A stretch of 64,000 nucleotides of DNA from Pyropia yezoensis (taxonomy: Eukaryota > Rhodophyta > Bangiophyceae > Bangiales > Bangiaceae), in contig CM020620.1 of the NCBI GenBank assembly GCA_009829735.1, forward strand, positions 6,094,593 through 6,158,592. Direction: 5' to 3'. The position numbers and the translations under genes were made by a program. Positions 22,388-34,867 of this stretch are shown here, in pieces. Within the stretch, counting starts at the first letter, position 1. Every line of letters starts with the position of its first letter. The notes under the pieces are model-generated. The model did not search any database, had not been told where the DNA came from, and worked only from the letters and a program-made list of their open reading frames with translations.

Positions 22388-24860
22388 CGTAGCAGGTGGC
22401 GCGCGGAGAGCGGCGGTGGGTGACAGCGGCGGTGGTGGTGGCGGCAGGGGCGGCACAGGCACCGCCTGCGGGGGGCAATGGCAGAGGTGGCAGCGGCGAC
22501 GGCCGGGAGGGTGGCGGATGCGTGGTGGAGGGCGCAGGCCCTTGCCAGCGCCGGCGTGCTGATGGGGTGGAGGGAAGGAGGGGCAATCGTGGACGGAGGG
22601 CGGTCGTGCGGGGGGGGTCGTTGCGGGGGGGGGGGGGGGGGGGGGGAGGGAATGCGGCGGGGGGTGGGTCGAGAGCGGGTAAGCGCCGCTCAAACAGACG
22701 CCTACCGGACGCGGGCTGCAGAGCGGCCACTCGGAAGCGGGGTGGTAAACAATAGCAGTGGCGGCGGGGGGCGCGTGAATGGGACGGGCGTTCGCCACCG
22801 CGTGGGGGGGATTGGGACGCGGGCGCCGGCTACGGCGGTTGGGGTGGGCGGGGCCGCCGCCGCCAGCGCCCCCGCCGCCGTCGCGGCCGCTGCCGCCGTC
22901 GCGGCGGCCGTCGCCGTGCTGGCGCCCCCGCCGCCGTCGCGGCCGCTGCCGCCGTCGCGGCGGCCGTCGCCGTGCCTGCCACCGCGTCGTGGCGGCCGCC
23001 CGCCCGCCGACCCCCTGCGCACTTACCCGTGGCCAACGGTGCGGGTCGTCGGCCTTGCACGCCAGTGCGCGCGTGCTCGGGTGGCGGCGGCGGGAGCATC
23101 ATTGGAAGCAGGGGCAACCGCAAAGGGGCGGGGGGGGGGGGGCGGGGCGGGGCGGGGCGGGGGTCGGGCCGGCGGGCGGGGGGGCGGAGGCGGGGTGGGT
23201 GGGGGGGGCGGATCCCACCGCGTCGCGGCCCCCTCCCCCATCTCGAGCATCCCCCCCTGCCATGCCAGTTGCTGCTCCAGCAGGTTTCCCGCCCCCACCC
23301 CCCCCACCACCCCCCGCGCCCCACCGTCGTGGCCTGTGCAGGCGGGGCACCACGGCCGTCGGCGGCCGTCGCGGCCCAACCGAGGACGACACTGGGAGGG
23401 GGGGGGGGTTGGGTGAGTGGGTGGATGATGGCCCACGAAGTGCCCTGCGGGTAGCGAGGGCAACTCTGCAAGGCCCGCCTCCCTGTGAGGGAGGGCGGGC
23501 GGGCGGGGCGCGCGCCAAAACGACGGCGGCCGCCGGCGAGCGTTGTTTGAGGGGGCTCTGACGGCTGTCGACGTCGTCGGGGTCTGAAAGAGAGAACCGT
23601 GAGCTGCCCCCTGCACACGCGAAGACCCGGGCCGGCTGCTGCCAGTGCCACGGAGCCCCGGTGGAGCGGGTTGACCACAATGGTAGGACAGCTGCCATCC
23701 CTGCCAGACCTCGCTGCCGCCTCCAAGCCGGATCTACCGCCGGTTTACGGTGTGGGGGTTGGGTGGTGCGGGGGGGCGGGAGAGAGAGGGACGTTGCTGC
23801 CGCGAAGCACCTCAGCCGAGATGGCGGCCTGGCAGGGCTTTTTGTTTTGCAGCAGCAGGCCCCTGTTGCCCGATCCCATGTCCCATTGGCTGCGCGCTTG
23901 ATTCTCGGAAAGGAGGCGGGGGCGGGGGTGGGGTGGGGCGGGAATGCGCGTGGGGAAGATGAGGTGGGTGCAAGTTTGGCGCAGGGGCGTCTCGTTGGGG
24001 GGCGGTCACGATGGAAACGGTGCATGCGGCTGTGCAAGGCACACAGAACAGTACGCCCAACAGACGACGGCCACACCATCGGGAGAGGGCAGACTGCCAC
24101 GGCAGCAGCAACGACAACCCAGGGGGTTGGCGGCCGGCGCACGGCAGCGGCCGGCGGTCAAGGACCCACGGCAGTCCACCTCACGCATTAGGTCAATGGA
24201 TTGGCAGGGTCAGGGAGGGGGGGATTGGCTGGGTGGCTCAACCCAGCCCCACCCACCCTGCAGGCTGGATGGGGCGTCGACCTCATGCAATGGGAAGAAC
24301 TGCACCCCGTGGCAGAGTAATGCGATTTAAAAATCCCCGCATGATGGCGGTGGCCAAGACCAAGAATGCAGCTCCCTCCCCGGGGGAGCAGACTGTTGAG
24401 AGGCGGGATGGTCTACTCGACGGTCAGGTGGGCGCAGCGACTGCCGCTGTCAAGCCGTGGGCGAGGGGCGGAGGACGGGGAACCGCGAACGTCAGGAATG
24501 GGTGCAGGGTGTCCCAGAGGGATGAACAGACACGTGGTCAAATGCACCCCCACCGCGCGGTGGCCAAGGCAATGGCCGTGAGCCCCCCAGCAGGGGCGGT
24601 GTCTCTGGCTGGGTCAGCCCCCAAGGGAGCCTACGGAGCCGAGAGTCGTGCTCTCGCCACGTCTGGCAAGCTGGGAGGACCCCCAGGGGCGGGGGTGGCG
24701 TGGGGGGGCACACGCCCCACTGCAGGGACAGGTGGGCAAGGGGGGAGGGGGGGGGCGGGGAAACGGGCGGCTGCGGTGCGCCTCGCTCGTCGGCGAACCA
24801 TCAAGCCGTCGCGAGACGAGGGGGTGCGACAGAGGGCAAGCGATTCGTTGACGCCAGATC
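22388..24860. other. GC-rich low-complexity intergenic DNA
   Basis: Upstream of the FG-GAP gene. Contains a 22-base G-run (22625-22646) and repeated gccgccgtcgcggccgctgc-type triplet sequence at 22860-22985. Long overlapping frames occur on both strands with Pro/Arg/Gly/Ala composition only. No gene is supported. Confidence 0.5.
22625..22646 (+). repeat. poly(G) tract, 22 bases
   Basis: An uninterrupted run of G about 240 bases upstream of the FG-GAP gene start, on the strand opposite to that gene (so C-rich on its coding strand). Confidence 0.9.
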
Positions 24861-27800
24861 TATGGTCTGTCATCCCAGTCGTGGGATGACGGCCCACAAT
24901 TTCTGGGGCGTTTGGCAGACAGGGAGCCTACCAATATTGTAAATATTTTATAAAGTAGGTATTTGTTCTTGAAACGAATTCTCCATTTGGTCAAGTGCGG
25001 AAAAAGCCCTCTTGTCCGCGAGCCGAAAATCGTCTCTGTCCACGAACAGAAACAAGTCTCCTTGATATCCGTCTGACACCAGATTTTCTCAACTCGCATA
25101 CGAGGGAAGGTTGCCAGACTGCTTTTTTCTCGAAGAACATATTAGCGGACTCGGCAGCACGTCAGGAGTCCGGCCGTCCTGTCCGTTTCTGCGGGCGATG
25201 CCTGGTTGCCGAGGAAAAAATGTACCCTCGTTTGGGGGGGTACGCCAGTTTTTCACAACTCTCGTTTACATATCAGGGCAGCCATCTGGGGCACTTCTTA
25301 CAGAGATACAGCAGAAAAACTTGATTGTATTTGTCGTCGTGGAGCATATTTTCACGTCCGTCGACCAATGAGAGCTGAAGCAGCATGGCCCCTTCGCGAT
25401 CGTGACGTTCGGCATCACAGCCCGTGAGCTCCAAAAAGCATCCCCCCCTCCTCCGGGGTGGTTACGCCCCCCCCCCCGCCCCCCAACAACGACAGAGCTC
25501 GCTGGTACTTGCGGCTCGTAGAGATGCTCGCCTGCTCCACGGGTAGCGCTTTGCGTATGAAAGAACGCGGGAGCAGATGCTCTTTTCGCACTTGAATGAG
25601 CCTGATGATAGCTCCTCCCTTGCCCCTCGCTGACTGCGACGCGTCCGTGAGGCGGGATGGCCGTGCTGGGGAAAGCGTGGGGCAGACTATTGTTGTGCAG
25701 CGGTGTGGGGCGCGCCTGCTGGCTCCCGCCAACACCCTATCGAGAACAGCCGGGGGGGTTTAAGGGGGGAAGGTGGGGTGGGTGAGGGCACGCGGGAAGA
25801 GGCGCTTGCGCCACCGTCAGCCCACTGCAGCAAAGAGAGAGGTACTGATAGGCCAGGACAGGCTCACAGACGTGTTCTGCTCTTCTGGTGACTCTGCCAA
25901 GGTGCTCAAACCCGGGATAGGAGGAGGAAGAGGGCAGCGGGGCACAGGTGGGGCGAGCGGGACGCACGGATGCGTGGCGAAGAAGTCGGGTTCGGGCCAA
26001 CAATCAGTCAGATGAGCGTTCCGGGGCGGTAATTAGAACCAATTTGACCTCTGCAGGAGCGCTCTCTTTTCCGCCCGTGAGGCTACGGTCGCGCACCTGT
26101 CCTCCTATTTTTTTCTCCTTTATATCGTTGAGGAGCCTGTGAGCTGGCGCACCCAACGGTGCGACTCACGTACACCCCCTTGCACTGGATCATATTTTAG
26201 TACGAATTGCCTTGCGGCTGCCGCCGACTTCTGCGGCCGTTCGGAAGGGATTCTCATTTGTAGACACTCTGGGTTTTCTATAAAAGCGGAAGTTGTGAAA
26301 AACTGGTGCCACTTGTGGAAAACCGGTGTCAGACGGATATGGGGCCGGAAGTGCCAGGCAACCGTCAGCGAACGGGTGCCCCGCCTGGCGAGAACGGCGT
26401 TGTGCATCCTGAGTTTCAAGAGCCACCTCGTCTCCTCATTGGCCCACAAAGGTCAATTTGATCGCCGAGCGAAGCAATTCTTGTACTCCGTTGGCTCAAA
26501 GGCGAGATGTCATGTATTTTGCTTCCTTTGGGCCTGAAGAGGTCGAAGAATGCACACGTGTTCACCTACACCCGTTGTCGAGGCCGTGTGGGGCAGGTGA
26601 GAATAGAAAAGAATGGAAGAAAATGTAAAGCAAAGAGTCAACCGTTTTTCAAAGAATGGCTGCTCCAACCACCCACTCCACGTTAGTGAAGTGCCACCCT
26701 CCCCATCTCACCCCCTCTCACACAGCTCAAAGCCCCCGACCCGCGCCCGGCCCACCCCCCGCACGCTCACTGACCATCAGACCAATGGTTGGGGAGGTCA
26801 AACAGGGGTGGGTCCGGCGCCGGGGGCGTCTTTTCGCGGACTGGGGGGGTACGATCCCCCCGCCACTGCGCATCTACTACCTCTGGCGGTGGTAGGGTCC
26901 TCGACGGCTTCCGCGCTTGCCGGGCATCCAGCCACGCCCGAGGACGCTTGCGAAAGAAGAGAAAAAATCGGTGGAATCGAGGGGGGGGGGGAGAACGGAA
27001 ACGGCGTGGGGGGACGGGCAGACGCACAACAGGGGGGGACGCTGAAGCGCAAGATCCATGTGTGTGTGGCGCCAGTGCCGCGCACAACCGCCCCTCATCG
27101 CCCCTGTGGCCTGGTGCGAAAATTGGGGACACGAAAAACTCACCAATTTTCTTTTTGGCCAGTCACAGGCACGTCTCTTTGAAAAAGACTGTGTAAAGAA
27201 ACCAGAATGCACACCTTAACTATGCGTGGTGCCAGCGCACGCGCCAGAGAGGGAATGGCCGCAGCCTCCGAGACACTGGACACGCGCCGCCAAATCCGCG
27301 ACCCCTTGGCGCGATACGGCAATCTGGTTGCTGTTCCACTTTGTTGCACGCAGAGAGATCTGGCCTGTCGTCCGCCGCAGCGTTGGCCCACTGTCGGCCG
27401 CTTGCTGGTGCGTTCGAATTGGGGACCTTTACAGACAAGCGCCGTGCTTCGGCCTTTTGGACCGGGGGGCCCGCGGGCCCTGCAGCTGGCGCGGACGCAG
27501 CCCACTTACACCACCGTGAGAACCAGTCCCTTTTGGGGGCCATTGATGGGCCCGACTAGACACGTTTCGCGGGACCCCAGTGGACGACAGCGTCAATGTA
27601 TTTTTGTTTCTGAATGATCACTTTCCACTCTTGTCTTCTACAAACGGGGCGGGAAAGAAAAACTGCTTACACGTGGAGTGACCGACAAGGGGGGGGGGGG
27701 CAGGGAAGCCGTCGGGAGGGGGGGGGCAGCGATGGCTGGCAGCGGAGTGGTGGGCTCGGCCAATCGTCTGTGAGAAATTCCTCAATGTCCAAAAAACTCT

Positions 27801-29107
27801 GCCCCTCCCCTCAGCGCGCCGCTGACCTCTTGCACGGGGGGGGCTTTGGCGCGACCCCCACCCACTCCCGCAAACAGCCGGCGTTCGCACCCCCCCCCCC
27901 GCGTTCGTCCACGTGCCATTGTACCACGCGGTGTACCACGGCCCGTGGCAGAGGTGACCACCATTCGCGCCCGCCTGGCCGCTGCCTGCGCGGCGACACC
28001 ACCACTCGGGGCCGCATGCGGAGACGGCGGCCGTCCCCCTCCCCCGCCCCCTCCGCGCCCGCTCCTCCGCCCCTGCCGCGCCGCTCGGCTGCCGCCGTCA
28101 TCCACCTCGCCCCCCCTGCTCTCCTCTTCCCCCCCCACCTGTGCCCCGTGGCCTTGTGTGTGGAGCACGCAGGGGAGTAGCGGGCCTGCTCGACCGTGCC
28201 GTCGTTGACGATACGCCGTGCGTCGCCCCGCTTGGTTGTGTCCGGGGCACGTGGCGAGGCCTTGCCGCCCTCGTCAGTCTCCGGTCCCTCCTCTTTTTTT
28301 TTTTTTTGGTCTTGTCTGTGACGCTGCTCCTGTCTCCGACTGGTGGACGCTGCTTTTGCGTCGTTTGGCCAAGGACGTGGCCCCTTCCCGTGCTTGGCCC
28401 GGTAGCTGGGCGGGCGGGCCGCTGCGGGCCGATCGCGCGGTTTGGGCGGGTCACCCCCTTTGATTCCTCCGGGTGCTGCTGGGTGCGGCACTTTGTGCGC
28501 GGTTGCGTTGTGGTCGTTAGTGCTGTGCCCCACTGTGCTGTACGTGTGCCTTGTCGTTGCAGCTGGCCTCCCTGACCCGTGCACCCCGGGTCCTTACCTC
28601 CGCCGCTGCGTGCGCGCCCCGTGCGAGCGCACCTACCTCCTGTCGCGGTTTGGGTGAGTGTGGCAGCCCGTCCTGTTGCTTTGAAACTACCCGGCCGTCG
28701 GCGTTGTGTGACGAGGCGGCGGCCTCTTGGGGTCACCTACTGTGGTGATCTACTCATTCGGGTGCATGCTGGGTGGTGGGTGAGCCCCCGACTCGACGCA
28801 TTCTTTCGCTGTCGATTGTCGTGCTGGCAGTGCCGCGGGGGACGTCTGGCACCACTGCACCCTATTCGCCGTGCGCGCGCTCTCTAGCGTTCCGCTAACG
28901 TGTGTTCTTCCTTGGTTGGTGCGTATGCCGCCGGGGCTGCTGCGGAACGAGCGGTAGCCCGGCAGCTTGGCCTCATTGGCCGTTCCCCTCGTGCTCTTGG
29001 CCAGGGGCCGCGGACACTGTGGACGGGCCCGCCTGGACCCCCAGAGGGCCGTGCTAGCCCGCGACGTTAGCACTTTACGGTGGGACGGTGTTTCTCTGCC
29101 CCGTGCC
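24861..29107. other. intergenic DNA, partly A+T richer, no supported gene
   Basis: 24900-25400 and 26100-26600 are less GC-rich than the surroundings and may be old transposon remnants. A perfect 8-bp hairpin is at 24869-24890 (gtcatccc / gggatgac). 26990-27740 and 27840-28140 have G- and C-runs. The 5' part of CK1's open frame (28967-29107) lacks an ATG and is taken as 5' UTR. I see no gene. Confidence 0.45.
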
Positions 29108-30340
29108 ATGACCTCCATGGGCTCGGATCTGCGCGTTGGCGGGAAATGGCGGCTGGGCCGCAAGATTGGCAGCGGCTCCTTTGGCGATATCTACCTGGGC
29201 ACGAACGTTACCACGAACGAGGAGGTGGCCATCAAGCTCGAGTCAGCAAAGAGCAAGCACCCCCAGCTCCTGTACGAGTCTAAGATTTACCGCTACCTCA
29301 ATGTTTCCCCAACAGGGCAGGCAGTAGTGGGGATCCCCAAGGTGCGCTGGTTTGGCATTGAAGGCGACTATAACGTCATGGCCATTGACCTCCTGGGACC
29401 GAGTCTGGAGGACCTGTTCAACTTCTGCCATCGCAAGTTCTCCCTGAAGACAGTGCTGATGCTGGCGGACCAAATGATCCAGCGGTTAGAGTACCTGCAC
29501 TCCCGCTCTTTCCTCCACCGCGACATCAAGCCTGACAACTTCTTGATGGGCCTGGGCGACGAGGCCAATGTTGTCCACCTCATTGACTTTGGGCTGGCCA
29601 AGAAGTATCGCGACCACAAGACGTACGCACACATTCCGTATCGCGAGAACAAGAACCTGACGGGGACGGCCCGGTACGCATCGATCAACACCCATCTGGG
29701 CATCGAGCAGTGCCGGCGGGACGACATGGAGTCGCTTGGCTTCGTGCTGATGTACTTTAACCGCGGGTCGCTGCCTTGGCAAGGGCTGCGGGCGGCCACG
29801 AAGAAGCAAAAGTACCAAAAGATCTCGGACAAGAAGGTGTCTACCCCGGTGGAGGTGCTGTGCAAGAGCGCGCCACTGGAGTTTTCCGCCTACATCAACT
29901 ACTGTCGTACCATCAAGTTCTCGGAGAAGCCCGACTACGCCTATCTGCGGCGGCTATTCAGGGACTTGTACGTCAGGGAAGGGTACCGTGACGACAACGT
30001 CTTTGACTGGACGCTGCTGAAGAACGACAATGGCAACCCACCTGGCGGGAGTAACGGCGGGGTGGCAGGTGGGGCAGCGGCGGGCGCTGCAGGGGTGCCG
30101 CAAGGGGCACCATCTCCTGGGCAGGACCCGGGGCTTTCCGCCCAGCGGCAAGGATACCACTCGGCGCAGCCGTCTGGGATGGGCCTGCATTCCCCAGGCG
30201 CGGCAGTGGGGGCAGGCGTCTCTGGCAACCGAGTGAGCACAGGTGAGGCCCGCGAGCCGGGTGCACGCAGGGAGGCGGGCTCCTCCTCTGGGCAGCAGCG
30301 CCAGAGCCGCGTACGAATTCCTTCTCTCGGGCGGCGCTGA
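29108..30340 (+). CDS. casein kinase 1 (delta/epsilon-like Ser/Thr kinase)
   Basis: A 410-residue, intronless CK1 protein kinase, which phosphorylates Ser/Thr in many cytoplasmic and nuclear substrates. Start at ATG 29108; a second ATG at 29117 is also possible, and the open frame further upstream has no ATG. Catalytic domain about residues 14-290: glycine loop GSGSFG 21-26, VAIK lysine K43, HRDIKPDN 137-144 (Asp139), DFG 160-162, and the CK1-specific [10 protein letters not shown] at 95-104. The SIN triad (ASINTHLG) that replaces APE in this family follows the activation segment. The tail from about residue 305 is Gly/Ala/Gln/Ser-rich and probably disordered, as in CK1 delta/epsilon where it is regulatory. 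It faces the PITP gene tail to tail, with about 1.1 kb between. This is one of the best-supported host genes of the window. Confidence 0.97.
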   Translation: MTSMGSDLRVGGKWRLGRKIGSGSFGDIYLGTNVTTNEEVAIKLESAKSKHPQLLYESKIYRYLNVSPTGQAVVGIPKVRWFGIEGDYNVMAIDLLGPSLEDLFNFCHRKFSLKTVLMLADQMIQRLEYLHSRSFLHRDIKPDNFLMGLGDEANVVHLIDFGLAKKYRDHKTYAHIPYRENKNLTGTARYASINTHLGIEQCRRDDMESLGFVLMYFNRGSLPWQGLRAATKKQKYQKISDKKVSTPVEVLCKSAPLEFSAYINYCRTIKFSEKPDYAYLRRLFRDLYVREGYRDDNVFDWTLLKNDNGNPPGGSNGGVAGGAAAGAAGVPQGAPSPGQDPGLSAQRQGYHSAQPSGMGLHSPGAAVGAGVSGNRVSTGEAREPGARREAGSSSGQQRQSRVRIPSLGRR

Positions 30341-31471
30341 GTCCTGGCTTCGCCCTTCCACCCGCCTGTGTATGTCTGTGCGAGCGAGTACGCGTGAGAG
30401 TGTGTTTTGGCCAACGTGGGGCCCATGCGAAGCTTAGTGTGTGTATGCGCCCTTGGCCGGATGTTCCGGAGTTGTCTGCTTTAGCAGCAACGGGCGTTTT
30501 CGTGATGGGCTGGCGTGGCAGCTGGTGGGTTGGCGTGGCGGCTGGTGGGTATTACACTCTCTGGGTGTTGTGAGTGTATTCGTACGCACGCACCCAGACG
30601 AGTGTACCCACTTTTTGCGTTGGTTTTCGCTTGCGTGCTTCCGTGTGGTCTGTCTTTCTGTTCGATTTTTGTGTCGTATTCTTTTTTCATCTCTTCCTCT
30701 CTTGTGTTTTGCTTCGGCCAGACTAGGGATGTGACTCGTGGCAGCTACAGCTTCTATTGTCACTGGCGCCTGCGCGCCATGTATTTTTACATGGACGGCG
30801 ACACGAGGTGCCATCAGGTACCACGAGACCGTGGCAGCCGTAACTCTTCATGATCAGCTGTCGCGGCCTCCAGGCTCACTCTTTGGGCGTGGTCGTGGAC
30901 TCGTGTCCAGCGACAAGACTGGTCCCTGACAGGTCCATTCTCCAGTGATGGCAACAGCAGGACATTTACATTGCCGCTGTGACCGAGGATGACAGACGTA
31001 GGTCTGTCTACCTGTTGTGCCCCGTCCACTGCAGCAGCACTCCTGGATGTGACGTTTGGCAGGGATCCCGTCGGGCCCCCGCGCATCATCGTACCAGGGG
31101 TGACGCAGGGTCGCTGGCAAGTCCTACCCAGAAGATGAGGCAAACAACCAGCTACGAATGAGCCAGCCAAAAAGAAAAAAAGACCAGCGCAGCCACCGCT
31201 GATAAAACGGGTGGGAGAGGTGACGAAAAGGGAGACCGCAACAGGCTGCCAGGTAGGACCGTACGCCGTACAACAAAAAAAAGTCCACAAGGAAAGGCGT
31301 GGAACCATGTATAGACTGAGCAGGGGTTTGGCGCGAGACACGCGGTCGGGCTCATCAAACGCCAGCACGGACACGTCGCCGACGCAAGCTAGAAGCGACC
31401 CAATGCGTAGCGCCGGAAATCGCCTGCTGTCCAGCACAGCCCGACCAGTCCCGGACTGCAACGCCGAGCGC
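30341..31471. other. intergenic between CK1 and PITP (both 3' ends)
   Basis: Holds the 3' untranslated regions of the two convergent genes. T-rich stretches at 30600-30720 follow CK1 on its sense strand. A minus-strand open frame (30814-31461) continues beyond the PITP stop but has no recognisable domain and is most likely 3' UTR. Confidence 0.5.
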
Positions 31472-32615
31472 TCATGCAGCAGGCGCCTTCATCGCCAAGG
31501 ACGCGGCCAGCTTCTCCGCTGTGATCCTTTTTGTCTCCGCCTCCATGTGCCTGATGTCCTCCAGCTTGAGCCCGTACCACTCATCAATCCAGCAAAACAG
31601 CTTGCGGTGGTACTGGAGGAAGGGCAGCCGCATGCCGTAGTACTGGCCCCATTGCTCCACCTTGGTTTGCAGACCAAAGACGCGGAAGCGCAGCTGCACC
31701 ACCTTGTACGCACACATGATTGGCTCGACGGTCTTTTCCCAGCCATCGCGGAGCTTGCCCCGACCCGTCTTCTTGGACACAAAGGTCGTAGGGTCCTCAC
31801 CCGGGACAATCTTGTTGGGCAGGTCCGTCGCAATGTTGATGACGTCAACGACGCGGGCGGCCAGGTCTTCCTTGCTAAGGTTGACCGCGTTCTTGTGCTG
31901 CCCCCGGTCGGGCAGGTGCATCGTCTCGACCGACAGGTGGAACTTGTCGCCCAGCCACGCGTTGGTGTACATGGTCTTGCAGTGGGGGAAGGCGTTCCAC
32001 GAGCGCTCCACCAGCCGCAGCGAGTCTGCCGGCAACACCGCGGCAATGAAGCGGGGCACCTTGCTCCGCAGATGGAAGATTTTCTCCGTGTACTGGCCGC
32101 TGGCCTGTCCGCCAGTGCCCACGTACGGCTCATTCTTCACAATTTCAATGCCCTCCCCTACTTCCTGGCCCGTCTCCTCCTGGGATGACTTTGCAACCAT
32201 GTACAGCTGGGCCAGGTGATACTGTGTCATGAGGGCGATGCGGGGGACGACCAGGGCTCCAGGTTAGGTTCACACATGGCAATTGCATCGCAGGCAGGCA
32301 GGCACCACAGCCGATAGAGCGTGGGAAGGGGAGCGAGCGGTCAGCACGTGACTCGAGTCTCAGGCTTTCTAGGACGGGGGGACACCCCGTGAGCACGACG
32401 GAGCAGCGTCGACGCCTCAGCGACGAGGCCGCCCCCAGACGCCAACGCGGGCGCTCGCCGTCAGCGTCAGGCGGGAAGCCACGCCACAGAGAGAAACAAC
32501 CCACCGACAGGCGCACACCCCCACCCGCACACAACCCGCCGGGCCACGACACCGTCGCGCCACGTACCTCGTCGGGCGTTAGCGGCAGCAGCAGGCGGTA
32601 CTCCCTCGTTAACAT
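31472..32615 (-). CDS. phosphatidylinositol transfer protein, two exons
   Basis: A lipid-exchange protein of the PITP (START-like) family that moves phosphatidylinositol and phosphatidylcholine between membranes. Exon 1 is 32568-32615 (16 codons, ATG at 32615, MLTREYRLLLPLTPDE). An intron of 346 bases, 32222-32567, runs GTACGTG...ACAG. Exon 2 is 31472-32221. The joined protein is 265 residues, close to the roughly 270 of animal class I PITP. Family motifs: EYR.LLPLT at the N-terminus, QLYMVAKSS and GEGIEIVKNEPY in exon 2, and a C-terminal WIDEWYGL. The splice junction restores the usual spacing between the first strand and QLY. It is the only intron I can support in this window. Confidence 0.92.
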
Positions 32616-33356
32616 GGTGGCGGCCCCGCCCCGCGGGCGGCGGCGGGGGCAAGGAAGGAGGGGGGCACCCCCTGCGAGCTGCCGCCGCCACAAACAGGCT
32701 TCGGCACCGTCGCGGGGCCAACCCCCCCCCCCCCCCCTCGACAACCGCACGGGAGCGCACCCACCACCCACACCGCAACGACGGAGGGGCGGGGGAATTC
32801 CCGTTCCGGAACGGGGGGGGGGGGGAACGGGGGGGGGGGGAAGTCGGCAGACGGGGCGGCAGACGACGACGGGACGGCACGACGCCCGTCTGGAAATGAC
32901 CAACCGCCTCTGACCACGGCAGCCGCGGAGGCGTGACGACCACAACCGTGGGGCGGCGGCCACAGTGAGGGGACCCGCAACAGCCTCCCAGCGTACAGAG
33001 GGCGCCCCACAGCGACGGTGGCAGTCGGGCTGGCGGTGGCTCATGGACGGGGTGGGCGGGGACGGGCCTGTGCGCGCCTGCCCGCAGTGTGAGGCGGGGC
33101 ACGATTGTTAAGTGTCCGCCTTAACTCCAAGTAGCGTGGAGTTGTCCAATCGTTGCGGCATGGCAGGGGGTGCCGCTGGAGGGAGCCTTGTCTGACTCTT
33201 ACAGTATTGGACCGCGGGCCCTGCGCGGCGCGGATGGGCCCATGTGCTTTTTTCGCACCGACCCTGATCCTGCCGACGACCACCGACCGAGCGCGGATAC
33301 TCTGTACAGTACCTACAGACTTTTCTGTACGTACATACAGTACAGTGTGGCATTGT
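32616..33356. other. intergenic upstream of PITP
   Basis: C- and G-runs at 32735-32850, then an A+T richer patch at 33296-33380 with repeated palindromic CTGTACAGTA-type words. No gene is supported. The promoter of PITP should lie in the first few hundred bases. Confidence 0.45.
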
Positions 33357-34279
33357 TCATATACTGTACAGTACGTGGACAGACAGGGGGCGGCTCTCTC
33401 CCGCTCCCACCTCCAGCGGGTGTTTACGAAGCCAGTCCGCGCGCGGTCGGCGCGGCTGCCCTCGCGGGGAGCCCACGCACGCAGCTTTCATCGAGGAACC
33501 CGGAGAGAAGAGAAAAACACAAAAGAGGAACATAGTCGAATGGGTGAGAGGCAGAGAGAGGACGCGAAGAAGGGGCGGAGGCCACCAGACGACAATAAAA
33601 AGGTGGGCAAAGGGGGGGGGGGGGCACGAGATGGGGATGGCAAGTGGAGACGATAGGGAGGAGGCTCTCTCCACTGGCGCGCCGTCGCCTGCACACCAGC
33701 GTCGCCCCACCCACCCCCCCCTCGCGCGGAAAGTGGGGTGCCGGATGGACGACGGCTGAGGACAGCGACGACAGCGGCGGCGGCGGCAGCTACCTACTGC
33801 TCCCGCAGCGGCAACAAGAGCAACCGTCGGTAGCAGCGGCGCCCGCTGCTGCCGCCTCGCCACACGCCCACGCACCCGGCGGCGCGGTTCATCAAAAAAA
33901 GAAGAAGAGGTCGCGCCCGCGCGCCAGCATCCAGTGGCCGCCTGTCGGGTGGCGCACGCCGCCGCCAGCGTCTGGCACGGTGGAGCGGGGCAGGCGGGGG
34001 ATGGGGGGGGGGATCGCAACTGGGGGGACGGCACGGGAGCCGAGGCGGCGGCGCTGCCCCCCACTGGCGGTCGGCCCGCGGGCGTGTCGGCGGCACCGGT
34101 GCTCCCAGCAGCCCAGAAGTAGCCCCCCCGCCCAATCGTCCGGCATCGCCTGCCGCCCCTGTGCGGCACGACATGGGCGTCTCCACCAGCGGGCCGGGGC
34201 GGCGCCACCAGCTCCGGCGCCACGAAGTTCGGCGCCGCACCCGCGCTCGACCCACCGCTCCGCCCCGGCAGAATACGTG
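33357..34279 (-). pseudogene. 3' part of a proline-rich secreted protein frame cut by element 2
   Basis: A minus-strand open frame to a stop at 33357. If element 2 and one copy of its 5-bp duplication are removed (19926 bases, divisible by three), this frame joins the frame at 54206-54605 without a break. The encoded region is rich in Ala, Pro, Arg and Gly, with no recognised domain. Open frames are long in GC-rich DNA, so the coding nature of this half is uncertain. The supporting evidence is the signal peptide and regular repeats in the other half. Confidence 0.35.
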
Positions 34280-34642
34280 TGTAGCAATATGGTTGGCCGT
34301 ATTGTGACCCTAATGATAGGGGGGCTACTTCTAATCCTTGGCTTTCAATTTGAGAGTCCGTACTGGTCACGGTATCTACAAGGTACGTATGACCAGAGGG
34401 ACTTGCATCTTGGGGTGGAGGGTAGTTAGTAGTGTCTCCGAGGGTTTATAACGAGGGGGCCGGCGGTGAATCCACCGCCGGCCAAGGCAGAACAACAAAC
34501 CCCTCCCATTCGGGCTCCCATCTTGGTCCCGTGGCTTGCGCTCCAAGGACAGCAACCTTGGCCTCCCGGAGGCGTTGGTGCCGATCCCCCTTGGTGAGTG
34601 TTCCCTGAGAGTGGACGTGCGACGGATTCCTATTGTGCTACA
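34280..34642 (+). repeat. 5' LTR of element 2
   Basis: 363 bp, TGTAGCAA...GTGCTACA. It has the same TATA-like tttataac and GC hairpin as element 1. Differs from its partner at a tacaagg/tggaagt segment and two single positions. Confidence 0.93.
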
Positions 34643-34662
34643 TTGGTGGAGCAGCAGGGGAC
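34643..34662 (+). other. primer-binding site of element 2
   Basis: ttggtggagcagcagggga immediately after the LTR, identical to that of element 1; complementary to a tRNA ending in ...TCCACCA. Confidence 0.8.
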
Positions 34663-34867
34663 GGGTTTCCGTCACCCGTGTTGTGACGCCGTCTTCGGCC
34701 CTGGCACACGGATAGGGATCCGATCCTTTTCTTGTACTCGTGGTGTTGCGACCTGATCGATTGTGTTGAGTTTTTACCTTTGACTGTGTTCTACTGTTAC
34801 TCTCCCCAATCTACCCCCTCGCTCTCTTATTCGTGGTGATTGTTACGTCGGTTGACTGATTGTGACT

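Noticed and set aside
22388..22798. Upstream extension of the FG-GAP protein frame
   Set aside because: Low-complexity Pro-rich, whereas ATG 22387 opens directly into a signal peptide.
22478..24191. Several ORFs of 170-350 codons on both strands
   Set aside because: They cover triplet-like GC repeats and G/C-runs, have no domain, and contradict each other in frame.
28967..29107. N-terminal extension of the CK1 frame
   Set aside because: No ATG in the extension; the kinase begins normally at ATG 29108.
30814..31461. 216-codon minus-strand ORF after PITP
   Set aside because: No recognisable domain; it directly follows the PITP stop and is better explained as 3' UTR.
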